From assembly GCF_003752465.1 (NCBI RefSeq), contig NZ_RKHJ01000001.1, positions 992,001 through 1,056,000 on the forward strand: a stretch of 64,000 nucleotides of DNA. Direction: 5' to 3'. The translations under genes and the position numbers were made by a program. This DNA comes from Agrococcus jenensis (lineage in GTDB: Bacteria > Actinomycetota > Actinomycetes > Actinomycetales > Microbacteriaceae). Shown piece after piece: positions 26,569-35,423 of this stretch (position 1 is its first letter; each line of letters begins with the position of its first letter). Below the pieces are notes generated by a model. The model was not told where the DNA came from. It was given only the letters and a program-made list of their open reading frames with translations, and did not search any database.

Positions 26569-27408
26569 ATGCGCGATCTCGTCACCGTCGACTGGCTGGC
26601 CGACCACCTCGACGACGAGGGTCTCGTCGTCGTGGACGCGAGCATGGCGCCGCCGGGCTCGGGCGATCCGCTGCCCGAGGACGGCATCCCGGGTGCCGTG
26701 CGCTTCGACATCGACGGCGCCATGTCCCGGCACGACGAGGCGGACGGGCTCGGGCCGGTCGGCGTGCACGACCTGCTCGCGCCCGCCGACTTCGAGCGCG
26801 CGCTGCGCGGGCTCGGCATCCGCGTCGGCGACCGGGTCGTCGCCTACGACGCGGCGGGGCTCTTCTCGAGCGCCCGCGCCTGGTGGATGCTGCGCGCCGC
26901 GGGCGTCGACGCCGCGGTGCTCGACGGCGGGCTGCCGGCCTGGAGGGAGGCCGGGCACCCGACCGCGCCGGTCGCCGCGAGCCTCGGCCGCCCGAGCGAC
27001 CTGACGGTCGTGTGGGACGCGAGCGCCTTCGTCGACGCCGACGTCACTGCCGCGGCCCTCGCGAGCGGCGACGCCGCCGTGCTCGACGCCCGCTCGCCGA
27101 GCCGGTTCCGCGGCGCCGAGCCCGACCCGCGCGAGGGCGTGCGTGCCGGGCACATGCCGGGCGCGGACTCGCTGCACTACGCCTCGATCGCGCCTGACGG
27201 CCGCATGCTCCCCGCCGCGGCGCTGGCGGAGCGGCTCGGAGCGGCGGCGGGGGAGCGGCCGATCATCGCGAGCTGCGGCTCCGGCGTGACGGCGGCGGTG
27301 CTCGCGCTCGCGGCGACGCTCACCGGCCGGGAGGCGACCGTCTACGACGGCTCCTGGTCCGAGTGGGGCCGCGACGACTCCGGCCGCCCCGTCGTCACCG
27401 GGGACTGA
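26569..27408 (+). CDS. thiosulfate/3-mercaptopyruvate sulfurtransferase
   Basis: Two tandem rhodanese domains. The N-terminal one is inactive (no catalytic Cys); the C-terminal one carries CGSGVTA with Cys236 as the persulfide carrier, the loop form typical of 3-mercaptopyruvate sulfurtransferases. 279 residues. CACGAT at 26557-26562 lies 6 bases before the ATG. The exact donor (thiosulfate or mercaptopyruvate) is inferred. Confidence 0.9.
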   Translation: MRDLVTVDWLADHLDDEGLVVVDASMAPPGSGDPLPEDGIPGAVRFDIDGAMSRHDEADGLGPVGVHDLLAPADFERALRGLGIRVGDRVVAYDAAGLFSSARAWWMLRAAGVDAAVLDGGLPAWREAGHPTAPVAASLGRPSDLTVVWDASAFVDADVTAAALASGDAAVLDARSPSRFRGAEPDPREGVRAGHMPGADSLHYASIAPDGRMLPAAALAERLGAAAGERPIIASCGSGVTAAVLALAATLTGREATVYDGSWSEWGRDDSGRPVVTGD

Positions 27409-27455
27409 CGCGCGGCGACTGCCGCCTCGCGGCCGGTCGACACGCCAGTGTCGAG

Positions 27456-27490
27456 GATTCTTTTGAATCGTTCACGATAAGCGCTACGGT
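27456..27490 (+). promoter_or_regulatory. fur promoter with overlapping palindromic operator
   Basis: GATTC-TTTT-GAATC (27456-27469) overlaps ATCGT-TC-ACGAT (27467-27478). These AT-rich inverted repeats stand out in the GC-rich background. TACGGT at 27485-27490 lies 6 bases before the fur ATG. The layout suggests autoregulation by the Fur-family product. Confidence 0.65.
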
Positions 27491-27496
27491 GAGGGC

Positions 27497-27916
27497 ATGA
27501 CGGAGCCGGACGCAGCGCTGCTGCGAGCACGCGGCCTGCGCGTGACGCAGGGCCGCCTCGCGGTGCTCGAGGTGCTGGACCGGCTGCCGCATGCCGATGC
27601 CGACGACGTGCACCGCGCGCTCGCAGGCGCTGGCGCGGACACGTCCGTGCAGTCGGTGCACAACGTGCTCGGCGACCTCACCGCCGCCGGTCTCGTGCGC
27701 CGCTTCGAGCCGGCGCGGTCGTCCGCGCGCTACGAGCGGCGCGTCGGCGACAACCACCACCACGCGGTCTGCGCGAGCTGCGGTCGCGTCGACGACGTCG
27801 ACTGCGTGGTGGGCGAGGCGCCGTGCATGCACGCGGATGCGCCGGCCGGCTTCACGGTGCAGGCGGCCGAGGTCACGTTCGTGGGGCTCTGCGCCGACTG
27901 CGCGAACCCCGCCTGA
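27497..27916 (+). CDS. Fur-family regulator linked to catalase
   Basis: Metal- or peroxide-sensing repressor. The 139 residues contain the Fur winged helix ([32 protein letters not shown]), the HHH metal region ([12 protein letters not shown]) and a C-terminal CADC. Two CXXC motifs suggest a structural zinc site. Its position just before a catalase gene parallels FurA/CatR regulators, so peroxide control of katA is likely. The transcript looks leaderless. Confidence 0.88.
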   Translation: MTEPDAALLRARGLRVTQGRLAVLEVLDRLPHADADDVHRALAGAGADTSVQSVHNVLGDLTAAGLVRRFEPARSSARYERRVGDNHHHAVCASCGRVDDVDCVVGEAPCMHADAPAGFTVQAAEVTFVGLCADCANPA

Positions 27917-27954
27917 CCGACACCACCCGGGCAGCGTCGCCCGCCCCACGCCGA

Positions 27955-27976
27955 GCACGGCGCAGCCGCGCCGTGC
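27955..27976 (+). terminator. hairpin between fur and katA
   Basis: Perfect 9-base-pair stem GCACGGCGC and GCGCCGTGC with an AGCC loop, no T tract. It lies 46 bases before katA and may attenuate read-through or stabilise one half of the transcript. Confidence 0.5.
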
Positions 27977-28022
27977 CCAGAGACCCCCAGCGGACACACC
28001 GAGGATCAGAGGAAGAGGAAGC

Positions 28023-29528
28023 ATGACGACTCCCACCACGAACAGCGTCGGCACGCCGATCGCGAGCGACGCGCACTCGCAGAGCGTCGGCGCCGACGGC
28101 GCGATCGCCCTGACCGACCACTACCTGGTCGAGAAGCTCGCCCACTTCAACCGCGAGCGGGTGCCGGAGCGGGTGGTGCACGCCAAGGGCGGCGGCGCCT
28201 ACGGCCGCTTCGTCACGACGCACGACGTCTCGCAGTACACCCGCGCCGCGCTCTTCCAGCCGGGTGTCGAGACCGAGATGCTCGCACGCTTCTCCACCGT
28301 GGCCGGCGAGCAGGGCAGCCCCGACACGTGGCGCGACCCGCGCGGCTTCTCGCTGAAGTTCTACACGACCGAGGGCAACTACGACCTCGTCGGCAACAAC
28401 ACCCCCGTCTTCTTCATCCGCGACGGCATCAAGTTCCCCGACTTCATCCACTCGCAGAAGCGCCTGCCGGGCTCGAACCTGCGCGACAACGACATGCAGT
28501 GGGACTTCTGGACCCTCTCGCCCGAGTCGGCCCACCAGGTGACGTGGCTCATGGGCGACCGCGGCCTCCCCAAGACGTGGCGGCACATGGACGGCTTCGG
28601 CTCGCACACCTACCAGTGGATCAACGCGGCGGGGGAGCGCTTCTGGGTGAAGTACCACTTCAAGACGAACCAGGGCAACGACTTCCTGACGCAGGCGGAG
28701 GCCGACCAGCTCGCCGGCAGCGACGCCGACCACCACATCCGCGACCTCTACGGCGCGATCGAGGACGGCGAGCACCCGTCGTGGACGCTCTCGGTGCAGG
28801 TCATGCCGTACGAGGACGCGGTGTCGTACCGCTTCAACCCGTTCGACCTGACGAAGGTGTGGCCGCACGGCGACTACCCGCTCATCGAGGTCGGCCAGAT
28901 GACGCTCGACCGCAACCCCGAGAACTACTTCGCCGAGATCGAGCAGGCGGCCTTCAGCCCGGCGCACTTCGTGCCCGGCATCGCGGCGAGCCCTGACAAG
29001 ATGCTGCAGGCGCGCATCTTCAGCTACGCCGACGCGCAGCGGTACCGCGTCGGCGCCAACCACGCCGAGCTGCCCGTCAACCGCGCTCGCGCGGCCGAGG
29101 TGGACTCGTACGACAAGGACGGCCAGCTGCGCCACACCTTCCGCTCGCCGAGCCGGCCGGTCTACGCGCCCAACTCGTTCGGCGGACCGGCGGCGGATGC
29201 CGCTGCGGCCGGTGACGGCGGCGGCTGGCAGAGCGACGGCGAGCTCGTGCGGTCGGCCGTCACGCTGCACCCGGAGGACGACGACTTCGGCCAGGCCGGC
29301 ACGCTCGTGCGCGAGGTGCTGAGCGACCCGGAGCGCGAGCGCCTCGTGGCGAACATCGTCGGCCACGTCGGCAAGACGCGCGTGCCCGAGATCCGCGAGC
29401 GCGCGATCCAGTACTGGAAGAGCGTGGACGCCGGGCTCGGCGCTCGCATCGAGGCAGGCCTCACGCCGATCTCGGAGGCGCGCACGTCGCTCGCGTCCGA
29501 GCCGGTGCGCACGCCCGCCGTCTTCTAG
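28023..29528 (+). CDS. katA: monofunctional heme catalase
   Basis: Decomposes hydrogen peroxide. The 501 residues include catalytic His53 ([12 protein letters not shown]), Asn126 (VGNN) and the heme-ligand tyrosine Tyr335 in [14 protein letters not shown]. The length fits small-subunit catalases. The ATG follows AGAGGAAG. It is downstream of a Fur-family gene and followed by a terminator, so fur-katA is probably a two-gene unit. Confidence 0.97.
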   Translation: MTTPTTNSVGTPIASDAHSQSVGADGAIALTDHYLVEKLAHFNRERVPERVVHAKGGGAYGRFVTTHDVSQYTRAALFQPGVETEMLARFSTVAGEQGSPDTWRDPRGFSLKFYTTEGNYDLVGNNTPVFFIRDGIKFPDFIHSQKRLPGSNLRDNDMQWDFWTLSPESAHQVTWLMGDRGLPKTWRHMDGFGSHTYQWINAAGERFWVKYHFKTNQGNDFLTQAEADQLAGSDADHHIRDLYGAIEDGEHPSWTLSVQVMPYEDAVSYRFNPFDLTKVWPHGDYPLIEVGQMTLDRNPENYFAEIEQAAFSPAHFVPGIAASPDKMLQARIFSYADAQRYRVGANHAELPVNRARAAEVDSYDKDGQLRHTFRSPSRPVYAPNSFGGPAADAAAAGDGGGWQSDGELVRSAVTLHPEDDDFGQAGTLVREVLSDPERERLVANIVGHVGKTRVPEIRERAIQYWKSVDAGLGARIEAGLTPISEARTSLASEPVRTPAVF

Positions 29529-29540
29529 CCGCTCGACCCG

Positions 29541-29576
29541 CGCTGCCCGCGCCGACCATCGTCGGCGCGGGCAGCG
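29541..29576. terminator. terminator after katA
   Basis: Perfect 16-base-pair hairpin (29541-29556 with 29561-29576) around a CATC loop, between the convergent katA and GAD-like genes. Confidence 0.8.
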
Positions 29577-29628
29577 TGATGTCGTCCCGGCTCACCGCGG
29601 GAGCCGGTGGACGCGGCCGCCGAGCGGT

Positions 29629-30189
29629 TCAGTGCTCGACGACGCCCTGGAGCTCGACCATCGTGCGGATCGCCTCGATGGTCTTGCGCGGCTGCAGGTG
29701 CTCGACGTCCTTCGGCCCGCCGAGCGACAGCAGCGGCACGAAGACGAACGACTCGTCGAAGGCGAGCGCGCCGTGCTTCGCGACGGCGTGCGGGAAGAGT
29801 CCCCAGTCGAGCTTCCGCTCCAGGTGCTTCGCGCCGCCGCCGACCGTCAGCTTCACGAAGGTCGAGACCCTCGAGCCGAGGCCGGTGGTCTCCTCGCTCC
29901 GGTACGTGATGCCCGTGACGCCGTCGCCCGGGTCCCAGGTGACGACGTCGGCGAACCCGGTCACCATGATCGGGATCGCGATGCCCTGTCCCGTGACCTT
30001 GCCGAGCACGTCGCCGATGCCCGCTTCGTAGGCGCGTGGGTCGATGACGCGCACGAACCCCTCGCCGAACGTGCCGAAGCCGTACTGCTGCCACAGCTCG
30101 ACGAGGTCCTCCGGGACGCGGTCGCGGTAGGCGTCGATCAGGTCGGCAGGCACGGGGGCGTGCGGGACGAAGTCCGGGATCTCGATCAC
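29629..30189 (-). CDS. GAD-like/DUF1851 protein, Tdi1-type immunity protein
   Basis: The 186 residues match the GAD-like plus DUF1851 (T6SS immunity Tdi1-type) architecture: EDLVELWQQYGFGTFGEGF near residue 30, RVIDP, FADVVTWDPGDGV, then FDESFVFVPLLSLGG and a C-terminal helix. This family commonly protects against polymorphic or secreted toxins. GTG at 30189 has its own TAGGGT -10 (30196-30201, minus), so it can be expressed apart from the toxin operon upstream. It may be an orphan immunity gene. Confidence 0.85.
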   Translation of the reverse strand: MIEIPDFVPHAPVPADLIDAYRDRVPEDLVELWQQYGFGTFGEGFVRVIDPRAYEAGIGDVLGKVTGQGIAIPIMVTGFADVVTWDPGDGVTGITYRSEETTGLGSRVSTFVKLTVGGGAKHLERKLDWGLFPHAVAKHGALAFDESFVFVPLLSLGGPKDVEHLQPRKTIEAIRTMVELQGVVEH

Positions 30190-30195
30190 GCAGGG

Positions 30196-30201
30196 ACCCT
30201 A
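30196..30201 (-). promoter_or_regulatory. leaderless-type -10 of the GAD-like gene
   Basis: TAGGGT, 6 bases before the GTG at 30189, with no Shine-Dalgarno. Confidence 0.6.
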
Positions 30202-30284
30202 TCGACGTGCGAGCGGGAGCGGATCCGCATGACGACCGCGGAGATCGGCCGCGTCCCGGAGAGGCCTGGAGCAAGCCGTCCGCA

Positions 30285-30605
30285 TCAGCTCCGGAAGCGC
30301 GCGTCGACGAGGGCGTGGGACCAGGCGAGCGCGTCGGGCGTCTGGCCGGCGCGGAAGCACTCGTCGACGAACATCTCCCACGACGTGCGCACCCCGTCCG
30401 CGGCGTCGTCCGGCATGGCCATCGCGGTCTCGACGACCTCCTGCCACGTGTCGCCTTCGACCTGCAGGGCCTGCCGGATGCGCGAGACGTTCCGGTCCAT
30501 GGTGTCGCGCGTCGCGTCGTCGAGCGCTCCGATCGCGTCGAGGACGTACGCGTCGAGGAAGCGCACCATCGGTGCTCCGGCGTAGCGGTCGATCGTCTCG
30601 GACAT
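30285..30605 (-). CDS. hypothetical protein in toxin operon, possible immunity protein
   Basis: Not recognised. The 106-residue, mostly helical, acidic protein starts 2 bases after the stop of the gene at 30608-30925, and is the last of a four-gene run with the T7SS carrier and WHH nuclease. Small acidic proteins at the 3' end of toxin operons are often immunity proteins. No motif proves this. Confidence 0.55.
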   Translation of the reverse strand: MSETIDRYAGAPMVRFLDAYVLDAIGALDDATRDTMDRNVSRIRQALQVEGDTWQEVVETAMAMPDDAADGVRTSWEMFVDECFRAGQTPDALAWSHALVDARFRS

Positions 30606-30607
30606 GC

Positions 30608-30925
30608 TCAGGCCGCCCACGGCCGAGCGCGCAGCGCCTCGAAGTCGCCCGCGAGGAACTCCGCAGCGATGGATCGTGCTTCGCCCGCGTCCGCGAACCG
30701 CAGCGTGCCGACCTCTTGGCCGTCCGGGCCGACGTTCTCGAGCAGCACCGAATCGGCGCCGAACTCGAGGTTCCACTCGTCGGAATCGGTCATCGAGACC
30801 GTCGCGTGCTCCTCATCGGCATCGCGCAGGGCGAGCAGGAGGGTGTCGAGCGTCTCGATCGAGGCGTCTCCCTCGACCTCCGCGCCGTTCGGATCGGTGA
30901 GCCAGATCGATCGTCCCGTCGTCAC
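30608..30925 (-). CDS. putative Imm1-like immunity protein
   Basis: 105-residue acidic protein whose GTG (30925) overlaps the nuclease stop by 4 bases, the classic toxin-immunity coupling. The mixed alpha/beta pattern (beta strands ATVSMTD, WNLEFGADSVLL, VGTLRF; final helix AAEFLAGDFE) and C-terminal Trp resemble Imm1-family immunity proteins. Family assignment is by pattern only; the immunity role is strongly suggested by position. Confidence 0.6.
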   Translation of the reverse strand: MTTGRSIWLTDPNGAEVEGDASIETLDTLLLALRDADEEHATVSMTDSDEWNLEFGADSVLLENVGPDGQEVGTLRFADAGEARSIAAEFLAGDFEALRARPWAA

Positions 30926-31530
30926 TTCTTCCCCCAGATCGCGAAGCCGCCGCGGTTGCCCGGGTGCAGGATACCCCACCAGAGCGAGCCGGGCGTGTGC
31001 TGCGGCGTGGGCACGAGCTGCATCACGCCGTTCCGTCCGAGGACCGTGTCGGGGTGGGCGTGGTGCCAGATGAAGTCGGCGGGCGACGGGTTCTGGCGGC
31101 CCCCTGGCTGGGCGACGCGGTCCGCGATGCCCGGCGAGACCGACTCCATCCAGTCCTCGAAGTCTGCGTCCGTCTGCATCGCCTCGTCGAGCGCCGTGTT
31201 CGCGCGGTTGAAGTGCACGCTGCGCGATCGCGCCCAGTCGACCTCGTCGAGGGTCATCTCGTAGTAGACCTCGTACTGCTCAGGCCGCCGCGGCCCCTCG
31301 AGGCGATCGGCCTCGGGCGTGACGCGGTCGGGCGCATCGTGGTCGCGCGGCCGGTCCGGTGCCCGCTGCGAGCCGGCGAGCTCGCGGTCCTTCGCCTCGA
31401 TCTGCTGCTTGATCTGACGGGTCTTGGAGCTGAGCCTGCCGGACTTCTCGGCGACGCCGCGGGCGACCTTCGGCAGCATCTCCTCGATGGTGTCGATCGC
31501 TTCCTTGACGATGATCTTGATGGTCGACAT
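30922..31530 (-). CDS. WHH-type HNH/Endo VII nuclease toxin
   Basis: The 202-residue protein has a helical basic N-terminus (1-60), a linker, and a C-terminal nuclease-like domain with FIWHH (Trp155, His156, His157), GVMQLVP (168-174), His178 and a final HPGNRGG (189-195). This order matches WHH nucleases of the HNH/Endonuclease VII superfamily found at toxin C-termini. The ATG lies in the same frame as the upstream carrier, separated from it only by a TAG and two Arg codons. Ribosome-binding signal is weak. Confidence 0.75.
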   Translation of the reverse strand: MSTIKIIVKEAIDTIEEMLPKVARGVAEKSGRLSSKTRQIKQQIEAKDRELAGSQRAPDRPRDHDAPDRVTPEADRLEGPRRPEQYEVYYEMTLDEVDWARSRSVHFNRANTALDEAMQTDADFEDWMESVSPGIADRVAQPGGRQNPSPADFIWHHAHPDTVLGRNGVMQLVPTPQHTPGSLWWGILHPGNRGGFAIWGKK

Positions 31531-31536
31531 GCGGCG

Positions 31537-32256
31537 CTACCCCGTCACGATCTGGCAGGAGGAGATCTGGGCGATGAAGTCGTCGGCGAGCCGCTCCTGA
31601 TCTGCGGCGTTCGACTCGAGGTCGCCGGCGGCCTGGTCGAGCGCGTCGAGGTCAGCCTCGAACTCGCTCACGTCGCCGATCGCGCCCTCGACGAGCTCGG
31701 CCTCGAGCATCGCGGTCAGGCCGTCCATCATCGGCCCCTGCAGCGGCTCGATGATCATCGGCAGCAGCTGCTGCGCGAGCTGGTCGACCATGATGTTCGT
31801 CAGCACGTCGAGCGCCTTCTTCCGCAGCGCGATGATCGCCGCGTTCGCCGCGAGGCTCGCGCCGAGCGTGAAGACCGCGCTCGCGGCGGCCGCGGCGATC
31901 TGCGCGGCGGTGATGACGAGCTCGGCGATCACCTTCACCTTGAGCGCCACGACCGCGTCGGCCGCGATGTCGACGCCGCCTGCGACCGGGTCGAGCGCAT
32001 CCACCATCTTCTGGATGTTCGTCGACCTGTCGGCGTCCCACGCGCTCTTGAACGAGGTCGAGGCCTGCCCCGTGAGCGCCGCACCGACGCCGTCCTTCAC
32101 ACGCGTCTCGGCGACGTCGATCGTGCCCTCGATGTCGTCCTTGAACTGCCGCATGATCTGGGCAGCGCGACGCATCTCGTCCTCGTCGAGCGGCGGCCAG
32201 TCGTAGCCGAGCATGTCGAGCACCCAGACCAGCTCACCGGGCAGGTTCATCGCCAC
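31537..32256 (-). CDS. CpnT-like WXG100_2 carrier domain protein (type VII secretion)
   Basis: The 239 residues begin with WVLDMLGYDWPPLDEDEM (Trp11, Trp20) followed by a helical region, matching the N-terminal trafficking domain of CpnT-type ESX substrates. Residues about 105-175 are strongly hydrophobic helices; the C-terminal part is a coiled-coil-like acidic region ending CQIVTG. GTG at 32256 follows GGAGGTGA. It should guide export through an ESX system; none of the ESX core genes is in this window. Confidence 0.75.
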   Translation of the reverse strand: MAMNLPGELVWVLDMLGYDWPPLDEDEMRRAAQIMRQFKDDIEGTIDVAETRVKDGVGAALTGQASTSFKSAWDADRSTNIQKMVDALDPVAGGVDIAADAVVALKVKVIAELVITAAQIAAAAASAVFTLGASLAANAAIIALRKKALDVLTNIMVDQLAQQLLPMIIEPLQGPMMDGLTAMLEAELVEGAIGDVSEFEADLDALDQAAGDLESNAADQERLADDFIAQISSCQIVTG

Positions 32257-32348
32257 GACACATCACCTCCGTCTACCGATGTGCTCACGCTAGGGCTCCG
32301 CGGCGGGGGAGGGCGATGGGGAGAACTCCCCGTCCATCGCCGCCGGCG

Positions 32349-33365
32349 TCAGGGTCGCAGCAGGGCCTTCACGGAGCGGCGCTCGTCCATCGCCCGATAG
32401 GCCTCGGCGGCCTCGTCGAGCGGCAGCTCGAGGTCGAAGACGGCGGATGCGTCGAGGTCGCCCGCGAGCACGGCCGGGACGAGCTCCGGCAGGTAGCGCA
32501 CCACCGGCGCCATGCCGCCGCGCAGGCCGATGTTGCCGCGGAACGCGGAACGCCACGGGACTGCTGCGCCATGCGGGACGCCGACGTACCCGACGGTCGC
32601 GCCCGGCCGGGCCACCTCGAACGCCGTCGCCATCGACTCCTCGGTGCCGACGCACTCGAGCACGGCATCCGCGCCGACGCCGCCGGTGAGCTCGCGCACC
32701 ACCTCGACCGCGTCGTCGCCCCGCTCCGGCACGAGGTCGGTCGCCCCGAACACCGTGGCGATGCGCTGCCGCTCGGGGTTGCGCGAGAGGGCGATGATGC
32801 GCTCGGCGCCCAGGCGGCGAGCGGAGAGCACGCCGCACAGGCCGACGGCGCCGTCACCGACGACGACCGCGGTCATGCCCGGTCCGACGCCGGCCGAGAC
32901 GGCTGCGTGGTAGCCGGTGGGCAGCACGTCGCTGAGGGCGAGCACGGCCGCGTGGCGATCGGCCGACGGGGCCTCGTCGAGCACGAAGCAGGTCGCGTCG
33001 GCGTTCGTGACGCGCGTCAGCTCCGCCTGTCCGCTCGCCGTCATCGCCAGCTCGACGCAGCCCTGGGTCTGCCCGGCGAGGCAGTGCACGCAGCGACCGC
33101 AGCAGTGGTCGAACGGCACGATGACGAAGTCGCCGACGCGCACCCGACCGACGTCCGCGCCGACCGCCTCGACGACGCCGATCGCCTCGTGGCCGACCGT
33201 GCGCGGCTCGAGCACCTCGTTGATGCCGCGGTACGACCAGAGGTCGGAGCCGCACACGCAGCCGGCCACGACCCGCACGATCGCGTCGGTCGGCTGCTCG
33301 ATGGTCGGGTCGGCCCACTCCTCGACACGGATGTCGCCAGGGGCGTGCAGGATCGTCGCTCGCAT
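32349..33365 (-). CDS. zinc-dependent alcohol dehydrogenase family protein
   Basis: MDR-family NAD(P)-dependent dehydrogenase. The 338 residues show catalytic-zinc ligands in GCVCGSDLW and GHEAIG, the structural-zinc cysteines (CCGRCVHCLAGQTQGC), and the nucleotide-binding VVVGDGAVGLCGV. CAGGCT (33372-33377, minus) lies 6 bases before the ATG. Substrate unknown. It is upstream of the ESX toxin unit on the same strand, but the 92-base gap and own ribosome-binding site argue for separate control. Confidence 0.92.
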   Translation of the reverse strand: MRATILHAPGDIRVEEWADPTIEQPTDAIVRVVAGCVCGSDLWSYRGINEVLEPRTVGHEAIGVVEAVGADVGRVRVGDFVIVPFDHCCGRCVHCLAGQTQGCVELAMTASGQAELTRVTNADATCFVLDEAPSADRHAAVLALSDVLPTGYHAAVSAGVGPGMTAVVVGDGAVGLCGVLSARRLGAERIIALSRNPERQRIATVFGATDLVPERGDDAVEVVRELTGGVGADAVLECVGTEESMATAFEVARPGATVGYVGVPHGAAVPWRSAFRGNIGLRGGMAPVVRYLPELVPAVLAGDLDASAVFDLELPLDEAAEAYRAMDERRSVKALLRP

Positions 33366-33398
33366 GCCACCAGCCTGGCACGCGCGCCTTGGCGACCC

Positions 33399-34778
33399 CT
33401 ACGGCAGGCGGTCGACCAGCTCGCTCGCGACGCCCGTGTAGGTGCCGGGGGTGAGGCGGCGCAGGCGCTCCTTGGCGGCATCCGAGATGTCGAGGCCGTC
33501 GACGAACGCGATGAGCTCCGCCTGCCCGACGCGCTGCCCGCGGGTCAGCTCCTTGAGCTGCGCGTAGGGGTCGTCGATCGACGAGCTGCCCGCGAGCACC
33601 TCGGCGCGGATGACCGTCTGGATGGCCTCGGCGAGCACCTCCCAGTTGCCGTCGAGCGCGGCGTCGAGCGATGCTTCCGACACGGCGATCTCGCTCAGCC
33701 CGCGCTTCAGGTTGTCGAGCGCGAGCAGCGAGTGGCCGAGCGCGACGCCGATGTTGCGTTGCGTCGACGAGTCGGTCAGGTCGCGCTGGAGGCGGCTCGT
33801 CACGAGCGTGGCGGAGAGCGAGTCGAGCAGCGCCGACGCGAGCTCGAGGTTCGCCTCGGCGTTCTCGAAGCGGATGGGGTTGATCTTGTGCGGCATCGTC
33901 GACGAGCCGGTGGCGCCCGCGACCGGGATCTGCGTGAACGTGCCGAGCATGATGTAGGTCCACACGTCGGTCGCCAGGTTGTGCAGGATGCGGCCGGCGT
34001 GCGAGATCGCACCGAACAGCTCCGCCTGCCAGTCGTGCGACTCGATCTGCGTGGTGAGCGGGTTCCAGGTCAGCCCGAGGTGCTCGACGAAGGCGGATGC
34101 GGTGGCCGGCCAGTCGGCGCCGGGCTCGGCGACGACGTGGGCCGAGAAGGTGCCGGTCGCGCCGGCGAACTTGCCGAGCACCTCGACGCCCTCGATGCGC
34201 GTCGCCTGCCGCTCGAGGCGCCAGGCGACGACCGCGAGCTCCTTGCCGAGCGTCGTGGGCGTCGCCGGCTGGCCGTGCGTGAGCGAGAGCATCGGGCGAT
34301 CGCGCTGTTCGAGCGCGAGCTCGCGCAGCCGGTCGATGACGGCGCGGAACGCCGGCATCCACACGTCCTGCACCGCGGCGCGGATGGTGAGGGCGTAGGA
34401 GAGGTTGTTGATGTCCTCGCTCGTGCAGGCGATGTGCACCGCCTCGGAGAGCCGCTCGAGGCCCTGCTGCGCGAGCCGATCGCGCACGAGGTACTCGACC
34501 GCCTTCACGTCGTGGCGGGTGACCGCCTCCTTCTCGGCGAGCCAGTCGATCTCGGCCTGCCCGAAGCCGGCCGCCCAGGCGCGCAGCGCCTCCGCATCAC
34601 CCGGCTCGACGGGGGTCGCGCCGAAGAGCCGGTGCTCGGCCACCCACAGCAGCCACTCCACCTCGACGTGCACGCGCGCGCGGTTGAGGCCGGCCTCCGA
34701 GAGGTGCTCCGCGAGGGCCGACGTCTGCCGCTGGTAGCGGCCGTCGAGCGGGGAGAGGGGCTGGATGGGCAGCGGCAT
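33399..34778 (-). CDS. purB: adenylosuccinate lyase
   Basis: Catalyses two fumarate-releasing steps of purine synthesis. The 459 residues contain TSEDINNL, THGQPATPTT and the superfamily signature GSSTMPHKINP. The layout starting PLSPLDGRYQ is the E. coli-like PurB form. A short gap to the phosphatase gene upstream on the same strand suggests co-transcription. Confidence 0.96.
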   Translation of the reverse strand: MPLPIQPLSPLDGRYQRQTSALAEHLSEAGLNRARVHVEVEWLLWVAEHRLFGATPVEPGDAEALRAWAAGFGQAEIDWLAEKEAVTRHDVKAVEYLVRDRLAQQGLERLSEAVHIACTSEDINNLSYALTIRAAVQDVWMPAFRAVIDRLRELALEQRDRPMLSLTHGQPATPTTLGKELAVVAWRLERQATRIEGVEVLGKFAGATGTFSAHVVAEPGADWPATASAFVEHLGLTWNPLTTQIESHDWQAELFGAISHAGRILHNLATDVWTYIMLGTFTQIPVAGATGSSTMPHKINPIRFENAEANLELASALLDSLSATLVTSRLQRDLTDSSTQRNIGVALGHSLLALDNLKRGLSEIAVSEASLDAALDGNWEVLAEAIQTVIRAEVLAGSSSIDDPYAQLKELTRGQRVGQAELIAFVDGLDISDAAKERLRRLTPGTYTGVASELVDRLP

Positions 34779-34787
34779 GGGGCTCCT

Positions 34788-35300
34788 TCAGGGGCGCATG
34801 GCGGGCTGGATCTGGCGGAACAGCCTGCCGACGGCGGTCTCGATCTGGCGGAGGACGGTGCCGAAGAAGGCGTCCTCCGAGTAGTAGGGGTCCGGCACGT
34901 CCTGGCCGGTGGCGTCGGGGTCGAACGAGAGCAGCAGGCGGATCTTCGACAGCTGCTCGTCGCCGCGCGCGAGCGAGCGGAGCGCGCGCTCCTGCCCGCG
35001 GTCGAAGGCGATGATGAGGTCGAAGTCGTCGAGCCAGCGCGGCTTGAACTGCTTGGCGCGGTGCGCACCGGCCTCGTAGCCGGCATCCGAGAGCACGGCG
35101 AGCGTGCGCGGGTCGGCGGTCTCGCCCACGTGGTACTCGCTGATCCCGGCGCTCGCGACCAGCAGCCGCTCGGCGACGCCGTGCCGCTGCGCGAGCCGCT
35201 CGAACGCCGCGGCGGCCATCGGGGAGCGGCAGATGTTGCCCGTGCAGACGAAGCAGACGCGGAAGCGCGTGGCGTCGGCGAACTCCCGGTCGATGGTCAC
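34788..35300 (-). CDS. low-molecular-weight protein-tyrosine phosphatase
   Basis: The 170 residues carry the P-loop CTGNICRS (Cys19, Arg25) and the general-acid motif DPYY. Family members dephosphorylate protein tyrosine or arginine. GTG at 35300 has CACAAT (35307-35312, minus) 6 bases before it. It ends 9 bases before purB. Confidence 0.92.
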   Translation of the reverse strand: MTIDREFADATRFRVCFVCTGNICRSPMAAAAFERLAQRHGVAERLLVASAGISEYHVGETADPRTLAVLSDAGYEAGAHRAKQFKPRWLDDFDLIIAFDRGQERALRSLARGDEQLSKIRLLLSFDPDATGQDVPDPYYSEDAFFGTVLRQIETAVGRLFRQIQPAMRP

Positions 35301-35423
35301 GGCCCCATTGTGGCAAACGCGCGCCGCCGCCGAGCCACGGGCGCTGGCCGATCTCTCCACAGGGCGGCACGCGCGCCGGGCGCCCGGGGCTCCGCGAGTG
35401 CCACGGTGCCCCGGGGGAGTGCG

